Below are positions 8,785 to 17,667 of a DNA stretch of 64,000 nt, one piece after another. A program made the translations under genes and the position numbers. Below the pieces are notes generated by a model. That model did not search any database. It was given only the letters and a program-made list of their open reading frames with translations, and was not told the origin of the DNA. This DNA comes from Plantactinospora soyae (GTDB taxonomy: Bacteria; Actinomycetota; Actinomycetes; Mycobacteriales; Micromonosporaceae): assembly GCF_014874095.1 (NCBI RefSeq), contig NZ_JADBEB010000001.1:5890001-5954000 (forward strand), written 5' to 3'. The stretch's first letter is position 1, and each line of letters opens with the position of its first letter.

Positions 8785-10019
8785 GGAAGCCTCGCGGTGA
8801 CGACGAACTGGTCCTCGACCCGTCCCGAGTCGAAGGTGCCGCCCAGGAGCGAAACCCGCTCGCCGAGCCCGCTCAACCCGGTTCCGCTGCCGGGGATGAC
8901 CGACGCCCGGCCCGGCCCCGGGTCGAGGAACGTACTGACTGTCACGGCGATCTCCCCCGCCTCGTAGGATCGGACCACGATACGGACCGGCGACCCGGGT
9001 GCGTGCTTGCGGGCGTTGGTCAGGCCCTCCTGGACGATCCGGTACGCGGTCGCCGCCGCGGCGGCATTCCTTGACGCGCCGCCGCCGGTACCGTCGACGC
9101 GCTGGTCCACCTCCACCTCCGTGCCGCTGAGCCGGGACTCGTCGATGAGGGCGGACAGGTCGTCCAGCCCGACGCGGGGCTCGAGCAGGCCTGCCTCGCT
9201 GGTCGATCCGTCGCGCAGGATTCCGATGACGTCCTGGAGGTCACCCAGCGCATCGTGGCTGGTCTGCCGGATTATGGCGGCCATGCTGCGGGTCTGGGCC
9301 GGCGACAGGTCGGCTCGGAACTCGAGCGCACCCGCGTGAACGCTCAGCAGGGACAGGCGATGGGCTAGCGCGTCGTGCATCTCCCGGGCTATCCGGCGAC
9401 GTTCCTGGTCCCGAATCGTCGCCGCGAGCAGCTCCTGGCCGACCTCGAGATCGTGTGCACGTTCCAGGACCTCCCGCAGGTAGTTGCGCTGGGCACGGAT
9501 CATCAGGCCCCAGCCGACCACGGCCAGGTTCATCAGGCTGCCCATGATGATCTGGGTGCGGTAGCTGAAACCAGCCGACCCGGGATACATCAATGGAAAG
9601 CAGCACGTCGCGATCAGCTCGGCCGCGGTCAGCGCGGCGATCGCCGGAGCGCGCACCCGGATCGCCGCGGTGAAGAGTGCGACCAGCGACGCGCCCGCGG
9701 CGAACGCGGACACGGCCGAGGCGGCGACGGCAAATGCCGCTACTGCGGTGGGGAAGTTCTTGCGGCCGGCCAACGCCGCGCACGCGGCCGTACCGAGCAG
9801 CACGTCGAGGACCAGGCCGGCGGGGCTGTGCGCGTCGATGGTCGGGACCAGTATGAACAGGCCGAAGCCGACCGCGACGACGACGAGGACGACGTCGACC
9901 AGTACCTGGCGGCTGATGGTCCTCGACCGCTGCCCGGCGGCGGGGGCGGAGGAGTAGATCAGCGCATGCCAACGGCGACGCGGTCGTCGCGTCGGGTGTG
10001 CGGCTGCGGGGTGCGTCAT
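8772..10019 (-). CDS. Sensor histidine kinase, HisKA_3 (NarL/DesK type)
   Basis: A 415-residue membrane sensor kinase. An N-terminal basic stretch is followed by about five hydrophobic segments (residues 38-175) with very short loops, so the signal is probably sensed in or at the membrane. The dimerisation box RRIAREMHDALAHR carries the phospho-acceptor His215, and the HATPase domain follows with the N-box near AATAYRIVQEGLTNARKH and GTGLSGLGERV. The ATG at 10019 was chosen because AAGGTG lies 7-12 bases upstream; the frame is open to 10205 but that part is Arg/Pro-rich and overlaps the divergent promoter region. It pairs with the regulator at 8113-8784. Confidence 0.92.
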   Translation of the reverse strand: MTHPAAAHPTRRPRRRWHALIYSSAPAAGQRSRTISRQVLVDVVLVVVAVGFGLFILVPTIDAHSPAGLVLDVLLGTAACAALAGRKNFPTAVAAFAVAASAVSAFAAGASLVALFTAAIRVRAPAIAALTAAELIATCCFPLMYPGSAGFSYRTQIIMGSLMNLAVVGWGLMIRAQRNYLREVLERAHDLEVGQELLAATIRDQERRRIAREMHDALAHRLSLLSVHAGALEFRADLSPAQTRSMAAIIRQTSHDALGDLQDVIGILRDGSTSEAGLLEPRVGLDDLSALIDESRLSGTEVEVDQRVDGTGGGASRNAAAAATAYRIVQEGLTNARKHAPGSPVRIVVRSYEAGEIAVTVSTFLDPGPGRASVIPGSGTGLSGLGERVSLLGGTFDSGRVEDQFVVTARLPWGT

Positions 10020-10176
10020 GTTGATGCACCTTAACGAGGTGGAAGTGCTCCGCCGCACCGTCCTTGGTCGCTCGCCCACACCCTTCTTTGGTCGGGCAGG
10101 TTCGCCCTTCCCGGGGTGGTGTTGCGATCGGTCCGCCGCGCCGACGCTTGGGGTGACCCGCCCGTAGACCGATCGG

Positions 10177-10965
10177 ATGGACACCTTGACCAGCTCGGAT
10201 CCCACACGTCATGCCAGGCAGGACCCCTTACGGGTGGTGGGTCTCACGAAGACCTACGGACCGTCGAGCAACGAGGTGACCGCTCTCGCCGGCGTGACGA
10301 CCTCGTTCGCCGCCGGAACGTTCACCGCCGTCATGGGCCCCTCGGGTTCGGGCAAGACCACTCTTCTTCAGTGCGCCTCCGGTCTTGACCGACCCACCAC
10401 GGGCACGGTTTATGTCGATGGGCGCGAGTTCGTGCAGGGTAGCGAGGCGGCGATCACCCGCTTCCGGCGTACCCGGATCGGGTTCGTCTTCCAGCAGTAC
10501 AACCTCCTGCCGACGCTGACGGCGTTGCAGAACGTCACCCTGCCGATGCGGCTCGCGGGCAGGAAGGTCTCTCGCAAGCAGTGCCTCGCCCTCCTCGACC
10601 AGGTCGGGCTGGCTGGCTACGCCGACCGTCGGCCCACCGAACTCTCCGGCGGTCAGCAGCAACGCGTCGCGATCGCCCGGGGGTTGGCGTCCAGGCCGTC
10701 GATCGTGTTCGCCGACGAACCCACCGGTGCGCTCGACGGCACCAGCGCGGCCGCGGTCCTCGCGCTCCTGCGCCAGGCCGTCGACGAGCACCACCAGACG
10801 ATAGTGATGGTGACCCACGACCCCATCGCCGCCGCCTTCGCCGACTCGGTCGTCTTCCTCACCGACGGGCGGATCGTCGGCACCATGAAAGATCCCAGCG
10901 CGGCCGCGGTGTCCGAGCAGATGCTGCGGCTCGATCTCGCCCGTCGAAATGGCGGACAGCGATGA
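10177..10965 (+). CDS. ABC transporter ATP-binding protein, MacB/LolD type
   Basis: A 262-residue ATPase of the MacB/LolD/FtsE class, which works with an FtsX-like permease rather than a classical channel. Walker A GPSGSGKTT is at residues 54-62, the Q-loop is in FVFQQYNLLPTLTA, the signature is LSGGQQQR, Walker B is IVFADEPTGALD and the H-loop is in VMVTHD. The first 17 residues are a non-conserved leader. Its TGA overlaps the ATG of the permease gene at 10962. Such pairs next to NarL-type two-component systems often provide resistance to, or sensing of, membrane-active peptides; here that is an inference from context. Confidence 0.93.
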   Translation: MDTLTSSDPTRHARQDPLRVVGLTKTYGPSSNEVTALAGVTTSFAAGTFTAVMGPSGSGKTTLLQCASGLDRPTTGTVYVDGREFVQGSEAAITRFRRTRIGFVFQQYNLLPTLTALQNVTLPMRLAGRKVSRKQCLALLDQVGLAGYADRRPTELSGGQQQRVAIARGLASRPSIVFADEPTGALDGTSAAAVLALLRQAVDEHHQTIVMVTHDPIAAAFADSVVFLTDGRIVGTMKDPSAAAVSEQMLRLDLARRNGGQR

Positions 10966-12335
10966 CGCTGCTCGGGCTCGCGTTCAACTCGCTGCGGTTC
11001 CGCCGGGGCAGCTTCGCCGCGACGTTCATCAACGTGTTCCTCGGCGCGGTCGTGTTGATGTCCTTCGCCTCGCTGTTCGACACCGCCGGTGGGGTCGGCG
11101 TCTCCTCGGCCGACGCATCGTCGCTGACGACGATCGCCGCCGCCGTCGGCGGATGGGGCCTCGTCATCGTGGGTTTCGGCGTCGCCTCGACGATGAACCT
11201 GTCGGTCCGGCAACGCCAGGCCGAACTCGCGCTGCTCAAGGCCACCGGCGCCATGCCGTCCCAGATCGGACGCATTATCGTCGGTGAGGGGGCGGCCATC
11301 TCGATCATGGCTGCCCTCCTGGGCATCGTCCCAGCCTGGCTGATCGGACGGGTGGTGCTCGACGCACTGACCTCCACCGACCAGATCGCCGACGACGTCT
11401 CCTACCGCTTCGGGCCCCTCGCCCTGATCGCGGGACTGTCGACGACCCTGCTCGCCACCGCCGGCGCGACCACGATCAGCGCCCGCGCGGCAGGACGGGT
11501 CACCGCCCGGGAGGCGTTGAGCCAGGCCGCCACCGACGGCCGATCGATCGGCCGGGGCCGGATCATCGCGGGCGGTCTTCTGCTCGTCGTCGGCATCTCC
11601 TGCGCCCTGACGACCGCCACCGTACTGAAGGACGAGGGCTTCACCACCCTGAGCGTCGCCGGCCAGGCCTGCATCGCCTCCGCGATCGGCCTGGCACTCC
11701 TGTCTCCCTTGGTGCTGCGTGGACTGATCCGGTCCGTCGAGCTGGTGACCCGGCCGCTCACCGGGGCGGCGGGATATCTGGCGACGACGGCCATCCGCCA
11801 ACGCACCGGACAAGCCACGGCCATCACCATGCCGGTGATCATCCTGACCGGCCTGGCCGCCGGAACCCTGTACATCCAGAAGATCCAGAATGCGGCCAAC
11901 GCCGCTGACGGCATCACCGTCAGTGCCGACGACAAGGGAGTCGAGACTCTCAACTTCATCATCGTGGGCATGATCGCGCTCTTCGCCGCCATAGTGCTGA
12001 TCAACAACTGCGTCGCGAGCCTGCTGGCCCGACGGCAGGAGTTCGGCCTGACCCGCAAGCTCGGCGCGACCCCGGGGCAGATCCTGCGCGCCGTCGCATT
12101 CGAGACGATGTTCGCCGCCGCCTCCGGACTCGCCCTGGGCACCATCTCCGCCGCGATCGGCATCGCGGGTTTCCAGTACGGGCGCACCGGCTCGTTGCGT
12201 CTCGACCTCGACGCCGTTCCCTACCTCGCGATCGTCGGCACCGTCGTCGTCCTGGCCATCACCGCGAGCCTGACGGCCGCCCGCAGGTCACTGGCCGCCC
12301 CGATGATCGATGCGGCAGGTGTCGCGCGCACCTGA
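10962..12335 (+). CDS. FtsX-like ABC permease
   Basis: A 457-residue membrane protein with two FtsX repeats. Hydrophobic segments occur near residues 20-40, 60-80, 110-135 and 145-165 for the first half, followed by a linker, then again near 205-230, 290-305, 330-350, 380-400 and 430-450. Each half has the conserved segment in which the chain re-enters the membrane after a ReaElALLKatGA-like sequence (QAELALLKATGAMPSQIGR and EFGLTRKLGATPGQILR). There is no large extracytoplasmic MacB domain, so it is of the short type found in actinomycetes. It is coupled to the ATPase gene by ATGA overlap and followed by a hairpin at 12336. Confidence 0.9.
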   Translation: MTLLGLAFNSLRFRRGSFAATFINVFLGAVVLMSFASLFDTAGGVGVSSADASSLTTIAAAVGGWGLVIVGFGVASTMNLSVRQRQAELALLKATGAMPSQIGRIIVGEGAAISIMAALLGIVPAWLIGRVVLDALTSTDQIADDVSYRFGPLALIAGLSTTLLATAGATTISARAAGRVTAREALSQAATDGRSIGRGRIIAGGLLLVVGISCALTTATVLKDEGFTTLSVAGQACIASAIGLALLSPLVLRGLIRSVELVTRPLTGAAGYLATTAIRQRTGQATAITMPVIILTGLAAGTLYIQKIQNAANAADGITVSADDKGVETLNFIIVGMIALFAAIVLINNCVASLLARRQEFGLTRKLGATPGQILRAVAFETMFAAASGLALGTISAAIGIAGFQYGRTGSLRLDLDAVPYLAIVGTVVVLAITASLTAARRSLAAPMIDAAGVART

Positions 12336-12368
12336 CCGCGACGAGACCGCCGGTGGGCGGGGTCGCGG
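12336..12368 (+). terminator. Probable transcription terminator hairpin
   Basis: Immediately after the TGA of the FtsX-like permease, CCGCGAC (12336-12342) pairs with GTCGCGG (12362-12368), and an inner CCGCC/GGCGG helix closes on a GGTG loop. There is no U-tract, as is common in high-GC actinomycetes. It would end the exporter operon before the carotenoid oxygenase gene. Confidence 0.5.
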
Positions 12369-12509
12369 GGGAGAGCCGCAGGTCACGCGACCGGTCTGGC
12401 AGCGGGCCCCGGCCAGGATCCGGCAGGAACAACCCGGCACGACAACCGTACGACCAGCACCCGTAGTGATGGACATCAGTCCACGTCAACCAGAACAGGG
12501 AGTCCTGAG

Positions 12510-14045
12510 ATGACCAGTTACAGCCGACGGTACGTACTGCGCTCGGCGGCCGCGGCGGGAGCCGCTGCCGCCGGGTACGGCGGACTGCTGCTCTCCGGCG
12601 CAACCGGCGGGCCGGCCCTGGCTGCCACCTCCGGCGGCCGGCCCGGAAGGTACCCGTTCCTCGAGGGCGCCTTCGCCCCGGTCCGCAAGGAGGTGACGGC
12701 GTTCGACCTGCCCGTCACCGGCCGGATTCCTCGCGAACTGAACGGGCGGTATCTGCGGATCGGCCCCAACGTCCTCGGGCTGGAGGACCCTCGGGCGCAT
12801 CACTGGATGCACGGCGAGGGGATGGTGCACGGCGTCCGGCTCCGGGACGGACGCGCCGAGTGGTACCGCAACCGCTGGGTCCGGTCGGCCGTGGTCGCCG
12901 GCAAACTGGGCGAGCCGTACCCCGGTCCGGTGCCGGAGCAGGACTACGCCTGCAACACGCACGTGATCGCGCACAACGGCCGGATCCTGACGCTGCAGGA
13001 GAGCGGGCCGCTGCCGTACGAGCTTGACGGCGACCTGAACACCGTCGGCCCGTACGACTTCGGCGGGACGTTGGACAACACCTTCACCGCGCACACCAAA
13101 CTCGACGCCGAGGCTGGTGAGCTGCACGCCGTCACCTACAGCCCGATGTGGGAGTACGTCCGACATCTCGTCGTGGACCAGACGGGCCGGGTCATCCGGA
13201 CGACGCAGATTCCGATGACCGCCAGCCCGTTCATGCACGACTTCGCGCTCACCAAGCGGTACGTGGTGCTCTTCGACGTGCCGGTCACGTTCGATCCCGA
13301 GGCGGCAGCGGCCGGGGCGCCGGTGCCGTACACCTGGAACGACCGGCACCCCGCGCGGGTCGGGGTGCTGCCGCGGGCCGGCGGCCAGATCCGCTGGTTC
13401 GAGGTTGCGCCGATCCTGTACTCCCACACCCTCAACGCCTACGACGACGGGGACTCGGTGGTAGTGGACCTCACCACGATGCCGGCCCCCTTCTACCCGG
13501 GTGGTCGGGGCTCCGGCGGTCCGGGCTCCGCCGGTACGCCGTCGCTGGACCGTTGGACGATCGACCTGGCGCGCGGCCGGGTCCGCACGAGCCGGCTGGA
13601 CGACCGCCCGCAGGAGTTCCCCCGGGTGAACGAGGCGCTGGTGTCCCGGCGGCACCGGTACGGATACTCGGCGGCGGCTGCCGAGATGTTCCAGGCCTTC
13701 GAGACGGTGGACGGTGTCCCACCGGACCGGGCGTTCAGCAACGCGCTGATCAAGCACGACCTGGTCCGGGGCACGTCGGAGGTGCACCGCCTACCCCGGC
13801 ACGCCGCCGCCAGCGAGGCCGTGTTCGTCCCGGCCACCGACTCCGGCCGCGACGCGGCGGCGTCGGACCACTCGGCGGCCGAGGACGACGGTTACGCGGT
13901 CGCCTACGTGCACAATCCGGAGCGCAACGCGTCGGACCTGGTGATTCTGGCCGCCCAGGACTTCACCGGCAAGCCGCTCGCCCGGGTCCACCTGCCGGCG
14001 CGGGTACCGCTCGGCTTCCACGGCAGCTGGGTCCCCGACGCCTGA
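12510..14045 (+). CDS. Tat-exported carotenoid cleavage oxygenase
   Basis: A 511-residue non-heme iron enzyme of the carotenoid oxygenase family (RPE65/lignostilbene dioxygenase group), cleaving double bonds in carotenoids or stilbene-like phenolics. The N-terminus carries a twin-arginine signal, SRRYVLRSA, followed by an Ala/Gly-rich hydrophobic segment and an AxA-like cleavage site near residue 39, so the folded metalloenzyme is probably exported. The four iron-binding His residues can be assigned as His195 (TAHTKLD), His243 (MHDFA), His306 (YSHTLN) and His504 (FHGSW), the normal end-of-protein position. GGGAG precedes the ATG. It is monocistronic, convergent with the pectin genes. An extracellular location suggests an aromatic or plant-derived substrate, but this is inference. 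Confidence 0.9.
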   Translation: MTSYSRRYVLRSAAAAGAAAAGYGGLLLSGATGGPALAATSGGRPGRYPFLEGAFAPVRKEVTAFDLPVTGRIPRELNGRYLRIGPNVLGLEDPRAHHWMHGEGMVHGVRLRDGRAEWYRNRWVRSAVVAGKLGEPYPGPVPEQDYACNTHVIAHNGRILTLQESGPLPYELDGDLNTVGPYDFGGTLDNTFTAHTKLDAEAGELHAVTYSPMWEYVRHLVVDQTGRVIRTTQIPMTASPFMHDFALTKRYVVLFDVPVTFDPEAAAAGAPVPYTWNDRHPARVGVLPRAGGQIRWFEVAPILYSHTLNAYDDGDSVVVDLTTMPAPFYPGGRGSGGPGSAGTPSLDRWTIDLARGRVRTSRLDDRPQEFPRVNEALVSRRHRYGYSAAAAEMFQAFETVDGVPPDRAFSNALIKHDLVRGTSEVHRLPRHAAASEAVFVPATDSGRDAAASDHSAAEDDGYAVAYVHNPERNASDLVILAAQDFTGKPLARVHLPARVPLGFHGSWVPDA

Positions 14046-14114
14046 CGGGCGGCTCTGTCCGAAGTCGACGAAGAACCTTTCCGGTCCGCCGCATCTCGAC
14101 GGCGGCGGGCGGGA

Positions 14115-14150
14115 CGTGGCACGGGCCGGTGGAGGCCGGCCCGTGCCACG
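14115..14150. terminator. Bidirectional terminator, 15-bp perfect stem
   Basis: CGTGGCACGGGCCGG (14115-14129) and its exact inverse complement at 14136-14150 enclose a TGGAGG loop. It sits between the ends of the convergent carotenoid oxygenase and PL26-like genes and can serve both. No U-tract. Confidence 0.75.
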
Positions 14151-14170
14151 CCGACCTCTCCGCGCGACCC

Positions 14171-16744
14171 TTACCGGGGCTGGGCGAATGCCGTTCGCGG
14201 GCGTGCGTGGGGGATGAGTGCGAGCAGCTGGATCGCGGCGAGTCCGTACTGTGCGGCGTTGTTGGTGGAGACGAACACCGCTTCGTCGATGGGCATCAGG
14301 ACCCGTGTGCCGTCGATCCGGGTGAGCTGCCATCGGGCCTCGCGCTGCAATGGGTTGCGGTTGAGCTGGTCGTTCTCGTCCAGGGTGAACTTGCGCCAGG
14401 CGAGTTCGGCCAGGCCCGGGTCGCCCGTTCGGGCCGCGGCGTACGCGGTGAGCCGGCTGTGCGCCTGGACGAGTGAGATGCCCTGGAGCGGTTGCCCGAC
14501 CTCGGACTCCTGCTGCTCCGGCGGTGCCAGATAGAGCCGGCAGTAGTCCAGCCAGGCCCGTTCGAACTCCGGCAGGCCGAGATCGAGGTCGATGAGCTCG
14601 GTGATGATCTCCGGAAGGCCGAAGACGGCGGAGAGGTGCGAGACGCTGATGTCGTCGAGCGTGGTGTCGAAGCGGCCGGTCGACAGGTCGATCCGCGCCT
14701 GACCCGTGAGGAAGCCATGCGGCAGCCCGCCGATGTCCGCCATGGTGCCGAGCAACCGGTCACGCGCCCGGGTGTCGCCATGGCGTTCCCACCGGGTGAG
14801 CCAGGCGGCGGCCAGGGCGCCCCAGTCGGTACCGAGACTGACCGACAGGGCGTGCGGGTCGGGCACGTACGCGTCCGTGCGAATCTTGCGGAGCGGGTCG
14901 ATGACGAGGAACGTCTCCTCCGCCGTGGCGAGCTCGTCGAGCAGGTCACCGGTGCGTTCGTCGGCGGTCAGGTAGTAGTAGAACCGCCGGTAGGCCGCGT
15001 TGGAGATGCGCAGCTGCTTGCAACTGCATCCCCAGTGCTGCACGTTGTGCCGCGAGCCGAGGCCCTTCCAGCGGCCGAGGTGGTAGACGTCGACCTCGCC
15101 GGTGTGCCGGGTCATCGCCTCGGCGAAGCGGAAGACGTCGGCCCGGCCGGTGCGCAGGTACTGGTACCACAACCAGAGGTCGGGGGAGAGCTCCGAGTTG
15201 TCCCAGGCGTACCCGCCGACGTCGTAACGCCAGGTGTGCCGGTCGGGGTCGTACGCGTGCATGACGTCCCCGTAGTCCCAGAACCCGTACCAGCGACGCT
15301 GTTCGCGTTGGCGTACGTAGTGGTCGAAGAGGAAGTCGAGACGTTCCTCGATGTCCTGGTGCCGAGGGTCGGGAACGCTCCAGCTGCCGAAGACGTTCGC
15401 CGCCGCCAGCCCTTCCGGGGCGGCGGCCAGCAGTCCGGGGGAGCTGAGCATCGCGGCGTGCTCGGCAAGCTCGTCGTTCGACGGTGTCGCGTCGTGAACG
15501 TGCAGACTCAGCTCGTGCGTCCGCGCTATCCCGTGCGGCGTTCCGTAGCCGGGTTCGTAGTCCTCGTAGGTGATCTCGAGACCCTCGAGCTGCTCGGCGA
15601 AGGTGTCCTGGCCCAGGCCATCGTGCCAGTACCGCAGATCCATCGCCGGAGCGCTCGGCGACCACATCCACACCGTCGCCGTCGCGACGTCGGTCGCCGC
15701 CCCGCGGATGTCGAGCCGGGTCGGATGCAGCTTCCAGAAGTCCCGCAGGCCGAACCCGAGACCGCCCCCGGTCGCACCGCCGAGGTATCCGTATCCGGCT
15801 GACCGGGTACCGGACGGGATGCTGACCCAGGCGTGGCCGGACGCCGTCCGCTTGCGCAGCAGGAAGCCGTCGGCGCTGGTCTGGTCGAGCGTGTAGTCGT
15901 TCCAGGTGGGAACGAGATGCAGCCGGCTTGCTACCCCGTCGTCGCGGATCTCGCCGACGGGACGGCCGGCGACCTGTGCCCGTCGTACCGCCGCGCCCGG
16001 GTCGCGGCGCAGGCCGGTCAGGCCACGGACCGCCTCGGTGAGGAAGCCCTCCGGTCCGGCGAGCCGGACATGCCGGTCGTGCGGCTCGTCCCGCATCACC
16101 ACGTCGGCGCTCAGCCCGAGCCCGGCCAGGAAGTCCCGATCGGGATCGCCGTCCCAGACGAAGGTGTGCACGACGCGTACGTCGGGCGCGCCGGCGTAGA
16201 AGTACAACCGGACCCGGAAGGGCAGCCAGTCGCCGTGCCGCCCGTCCAGCCGTACGACGGCCCGCACGGGCCCGTCCTGCTCGACCGTGATCTGTTCGAC
16301 CTCGCCGCTGGCCTGATGGCGGTCGCGTGAACCGTCGTCGTCGGGCAGGTGCTGCCGCAGGCTGACCAGTCGCACCGCCCGGACGATCTGCCGACCGTCG
16401 TACTCGATCGAGGCGACGAGGTGCGGGCGGCGCAGCGTCCAGGTCACCGGTCCGGTGCTGACCCGGAGATCGTTCTCCGATCCCGTCACGGTGACGGGCT
16501 CGGCCGGGAGGCTCGGCTCCTGGCCCGCCACCACCTCGTACGACGCGGCTGGGTCGTGCTGCGGGCCGATCGCGTGGGCCGACCACTTGACCGAGCCGTC
16601 CGGCCAGCTGGCGGTGATCCAGCTCTGTAGCGGTGTGCCGTCGGCCAGCGCGAACGGTGTAGCTGTGTCGACCGTGCCACGGGCCCAGGGAAGTCCCCAG
16701 GTGATGCCCTGCCTTCTGGGCCCGTCCAGCCACCGTACCGTCAT
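14171..16744 (-). CDS. YetA-like exo-rhamnogalacturonan lyase family protein (PL26-like)
   Basis: An 857-residue protein resembling Bacillus subtilis YetA and the fungal exo-rhamnogalacturonan lyase PcRGLX (family PL26, RIFT-barrel N-domain). It starts MTVRWLDGPRRQGITWGLPW, with GSVKWSAHAIG nearby, which are typical of the N-domain; the centre contains GYAWDNSELSPDLWLW and the cluster RHNVQHWGCSCKQ, typical of the catalytic (alpha/alpha) part. There is no signal peptide, so it should work on imported oligosaccharides in the cytoplasm. The ATG at 16744 overlaps the TGA of the LplC-like permease gene; a 1415-residue reading that extends through the permease genes is only an open shadow frame. 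Context with LplA/B/C-, DUF624- and DUF1961-like genes supports the role. Confidence 0.78.
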   Translation of the reverse strand: MTVRWLDGPRRQGITWGLPWARGTVDTATPFALADGTPLQSWITASWPDGSVKWSAHAIGPQHDPAASYEVVAGQEPSLPAEPVTVTGSENDLRVSTGPVTWTLRRPHLVASIEYDGRQIVRAVRLVSLRQHLPDDDGSRDRHQASGEVEQITVEQDGPVRAVVRLDGRHGDWLPFRVRLYFYAGAPDVRVVHTFVWDGDPDRDFLAGLGLSADVVMRDEPHDRHVRLAGPEGFLTEAVRGLTGLRRDPGAAVRRAQVAGRPVGEIRDDGVASRLHLVPTWNDYTLDQTSADGFLLRKRTASGHAWVSIPSGTRSAGYGYLGGATGGGLGFGLRDFWKLHPTRLDIRGAATDVATATVWMWSPSAPAMDLRYWHDGLGQDTFAEQLEGLEITYEDYEPGYGTPHGIARTHELSLHVHDATPSNDELAEHAAMLSSPGLLAAAPEGLAAANVFGSWSVPDPRHQDIEERLDFLFDHYVRQREQRRWYGFWDYGDVMHAYDPDRHTWRYDVGGYAWDNSELSPDLWLWYQYLRTGRADVFRFAEAMTRHTGEVDVYHLGRWKGLGSRHNVQHWGCSCKQLRISNAAYRRFYYYLTADERTGDLLDELATAEETFLVIDPLRKIRTDAYVPDPHALSVSLGTDWGALAAAWLTRWERHGDTRARDRLLGTMADIGGLPHGFLTGQARIDLSTGRFDTTLDDISVSHLSAVFGLPEIITELIDLDLGLPEFERAWLDYCRLYLAPPEQQESEVGQPLQGISLVQAHSRLTAYAAARTGDPGLAELAWRKFTLDENDQLNRNPLQREARWQLTRIDGTRVLMPIDEAVFVSTNNAAQYGLAAIQLLALIPHARPRTAFAQPR

Positions 16745-17655
16745 TCCTTCACCGATCCGATCAGGACGCCCTTCGCGAAGTGCTTCTGCAGGAACGGGTA
16801 CACCAGGAGGATCGGCGCCGTCGCGAGCACGATGACGGCGAACTTCAGGCCCTGTAGCGGAAACAGTGCCGAACCCTGCTGGTTCAACACGTTTTCCGAG
16901 TCCGAGTTCGGCGCGGTGAGCTGGCGGACCAGCACCTGCAGTGTCCACTTGTTTTCGTCGTTGATGTAGAGCAGCGGCGACATGTAGTCGTTGCAGATGG
17001 CGACCGCGTAGAACAGGGCGAACGTCGCGATGACGGGCTTGGACAGCGGCAGCACGATCCGCCAGAAGACCGCGAGCTCGTTGCAGCCGTCGATCCGCGC
17101 CGCCTCCTCGAGCGCCTCCGGCAGCTCCTGGAAGAAGGCCTTGACGATGAGCAGGTAGAAGGGATTGATGGCCAACGGCAGGATCAGCGCCCAGTAGCTG
17201 TCGAGCAGGCTGAGCTCGCGCACCACCAGGTAGGTCGGGATCATTCCGCCGGTGAAGACCAGGGTGAAGAGGACCAGGTTGATGATCAGGGTGCGGCCGG
17301 GCAGGTGCCGCTTCGCCAGCGGGTACGCCATGGTGAGGGTGAGCGTCACCTGGATCGCCGTGCCGACGAGGGTGACCCCGATGGTGGTGAGCATCGCGCG
17401 GATGAACACGTCGGTGGCGAACATGTAGTCGTACGCGTCCGTCACGAACTTCTCCGGCCACAGGAAGAACGGCCGCGAGTCGATCTCGGCCTCGCTGGCG
17501 AACGATCCGGCGAGGACGTAGAGCAGCGGAAGAACGGTGATGGCCGCGAGCGACACCAGGACGACGATGTTCAGGGCGTCGAATACCCGGCTGCCGAACG
17601 AGTCGTAGTGTCGGATCGACGGCCTGCGGCGCCTGGTGACATTCGTGAGAACCAT
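16741..17655 (-). CDS. Carbohydrate ABC permease, LplC/YtcP type
   Basis: A 304-residue inner-membrane subunit of a CUT1-type oligosaccharide importer. Six hydrophobic segments are visible, and the cytoplasmic EAA loop reads EEAARIDGCNELAVFWRIV with the expected EAA...G pattern. The sequence TLIINLVLFTLVFTGGMIPTYLVV is characteristic of the LplC/YtcP branch that goes with pectin-derived oligosaccharides. It ends in ATGA overlap with the YetA-like gene and begins 12 bases after the LplB-like gene. No ATPase gene is in the cluster; as in other actinomycetes, a shared MsiK-type ATPase encoded elsewhere probably energises it. Confidence 0.9.
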   Translation of the reverse strand: MVLTNVTRRRRPSIRHYDSFGSRVFDALNIVVLVSLAAITVLPLLYVLAGSFASEAEIDSRPFFLWPEKFVTDAYDYMFATDVFIRAMLTTIGVTLVGTAIQVTLTLTMAYPLAKRHLPGRTLIINLVLFTLVFTGGMIPTYLVVRELSLLDSYWALILPLAINPFYLLIVKAFFQELPEALEEAARIDGCNELAVFWRIVLPLSKPVIATFALFYAVAICNDYMSPLLYINDENKWTLQVLVRQLTAPNSDSENVLNQQGSALFPLQGLKFAVIVLATAPILLVYPFLQKHFAKGVLIGSVKE

Positions 17656-17667
17656 AATTGCGCCTCC

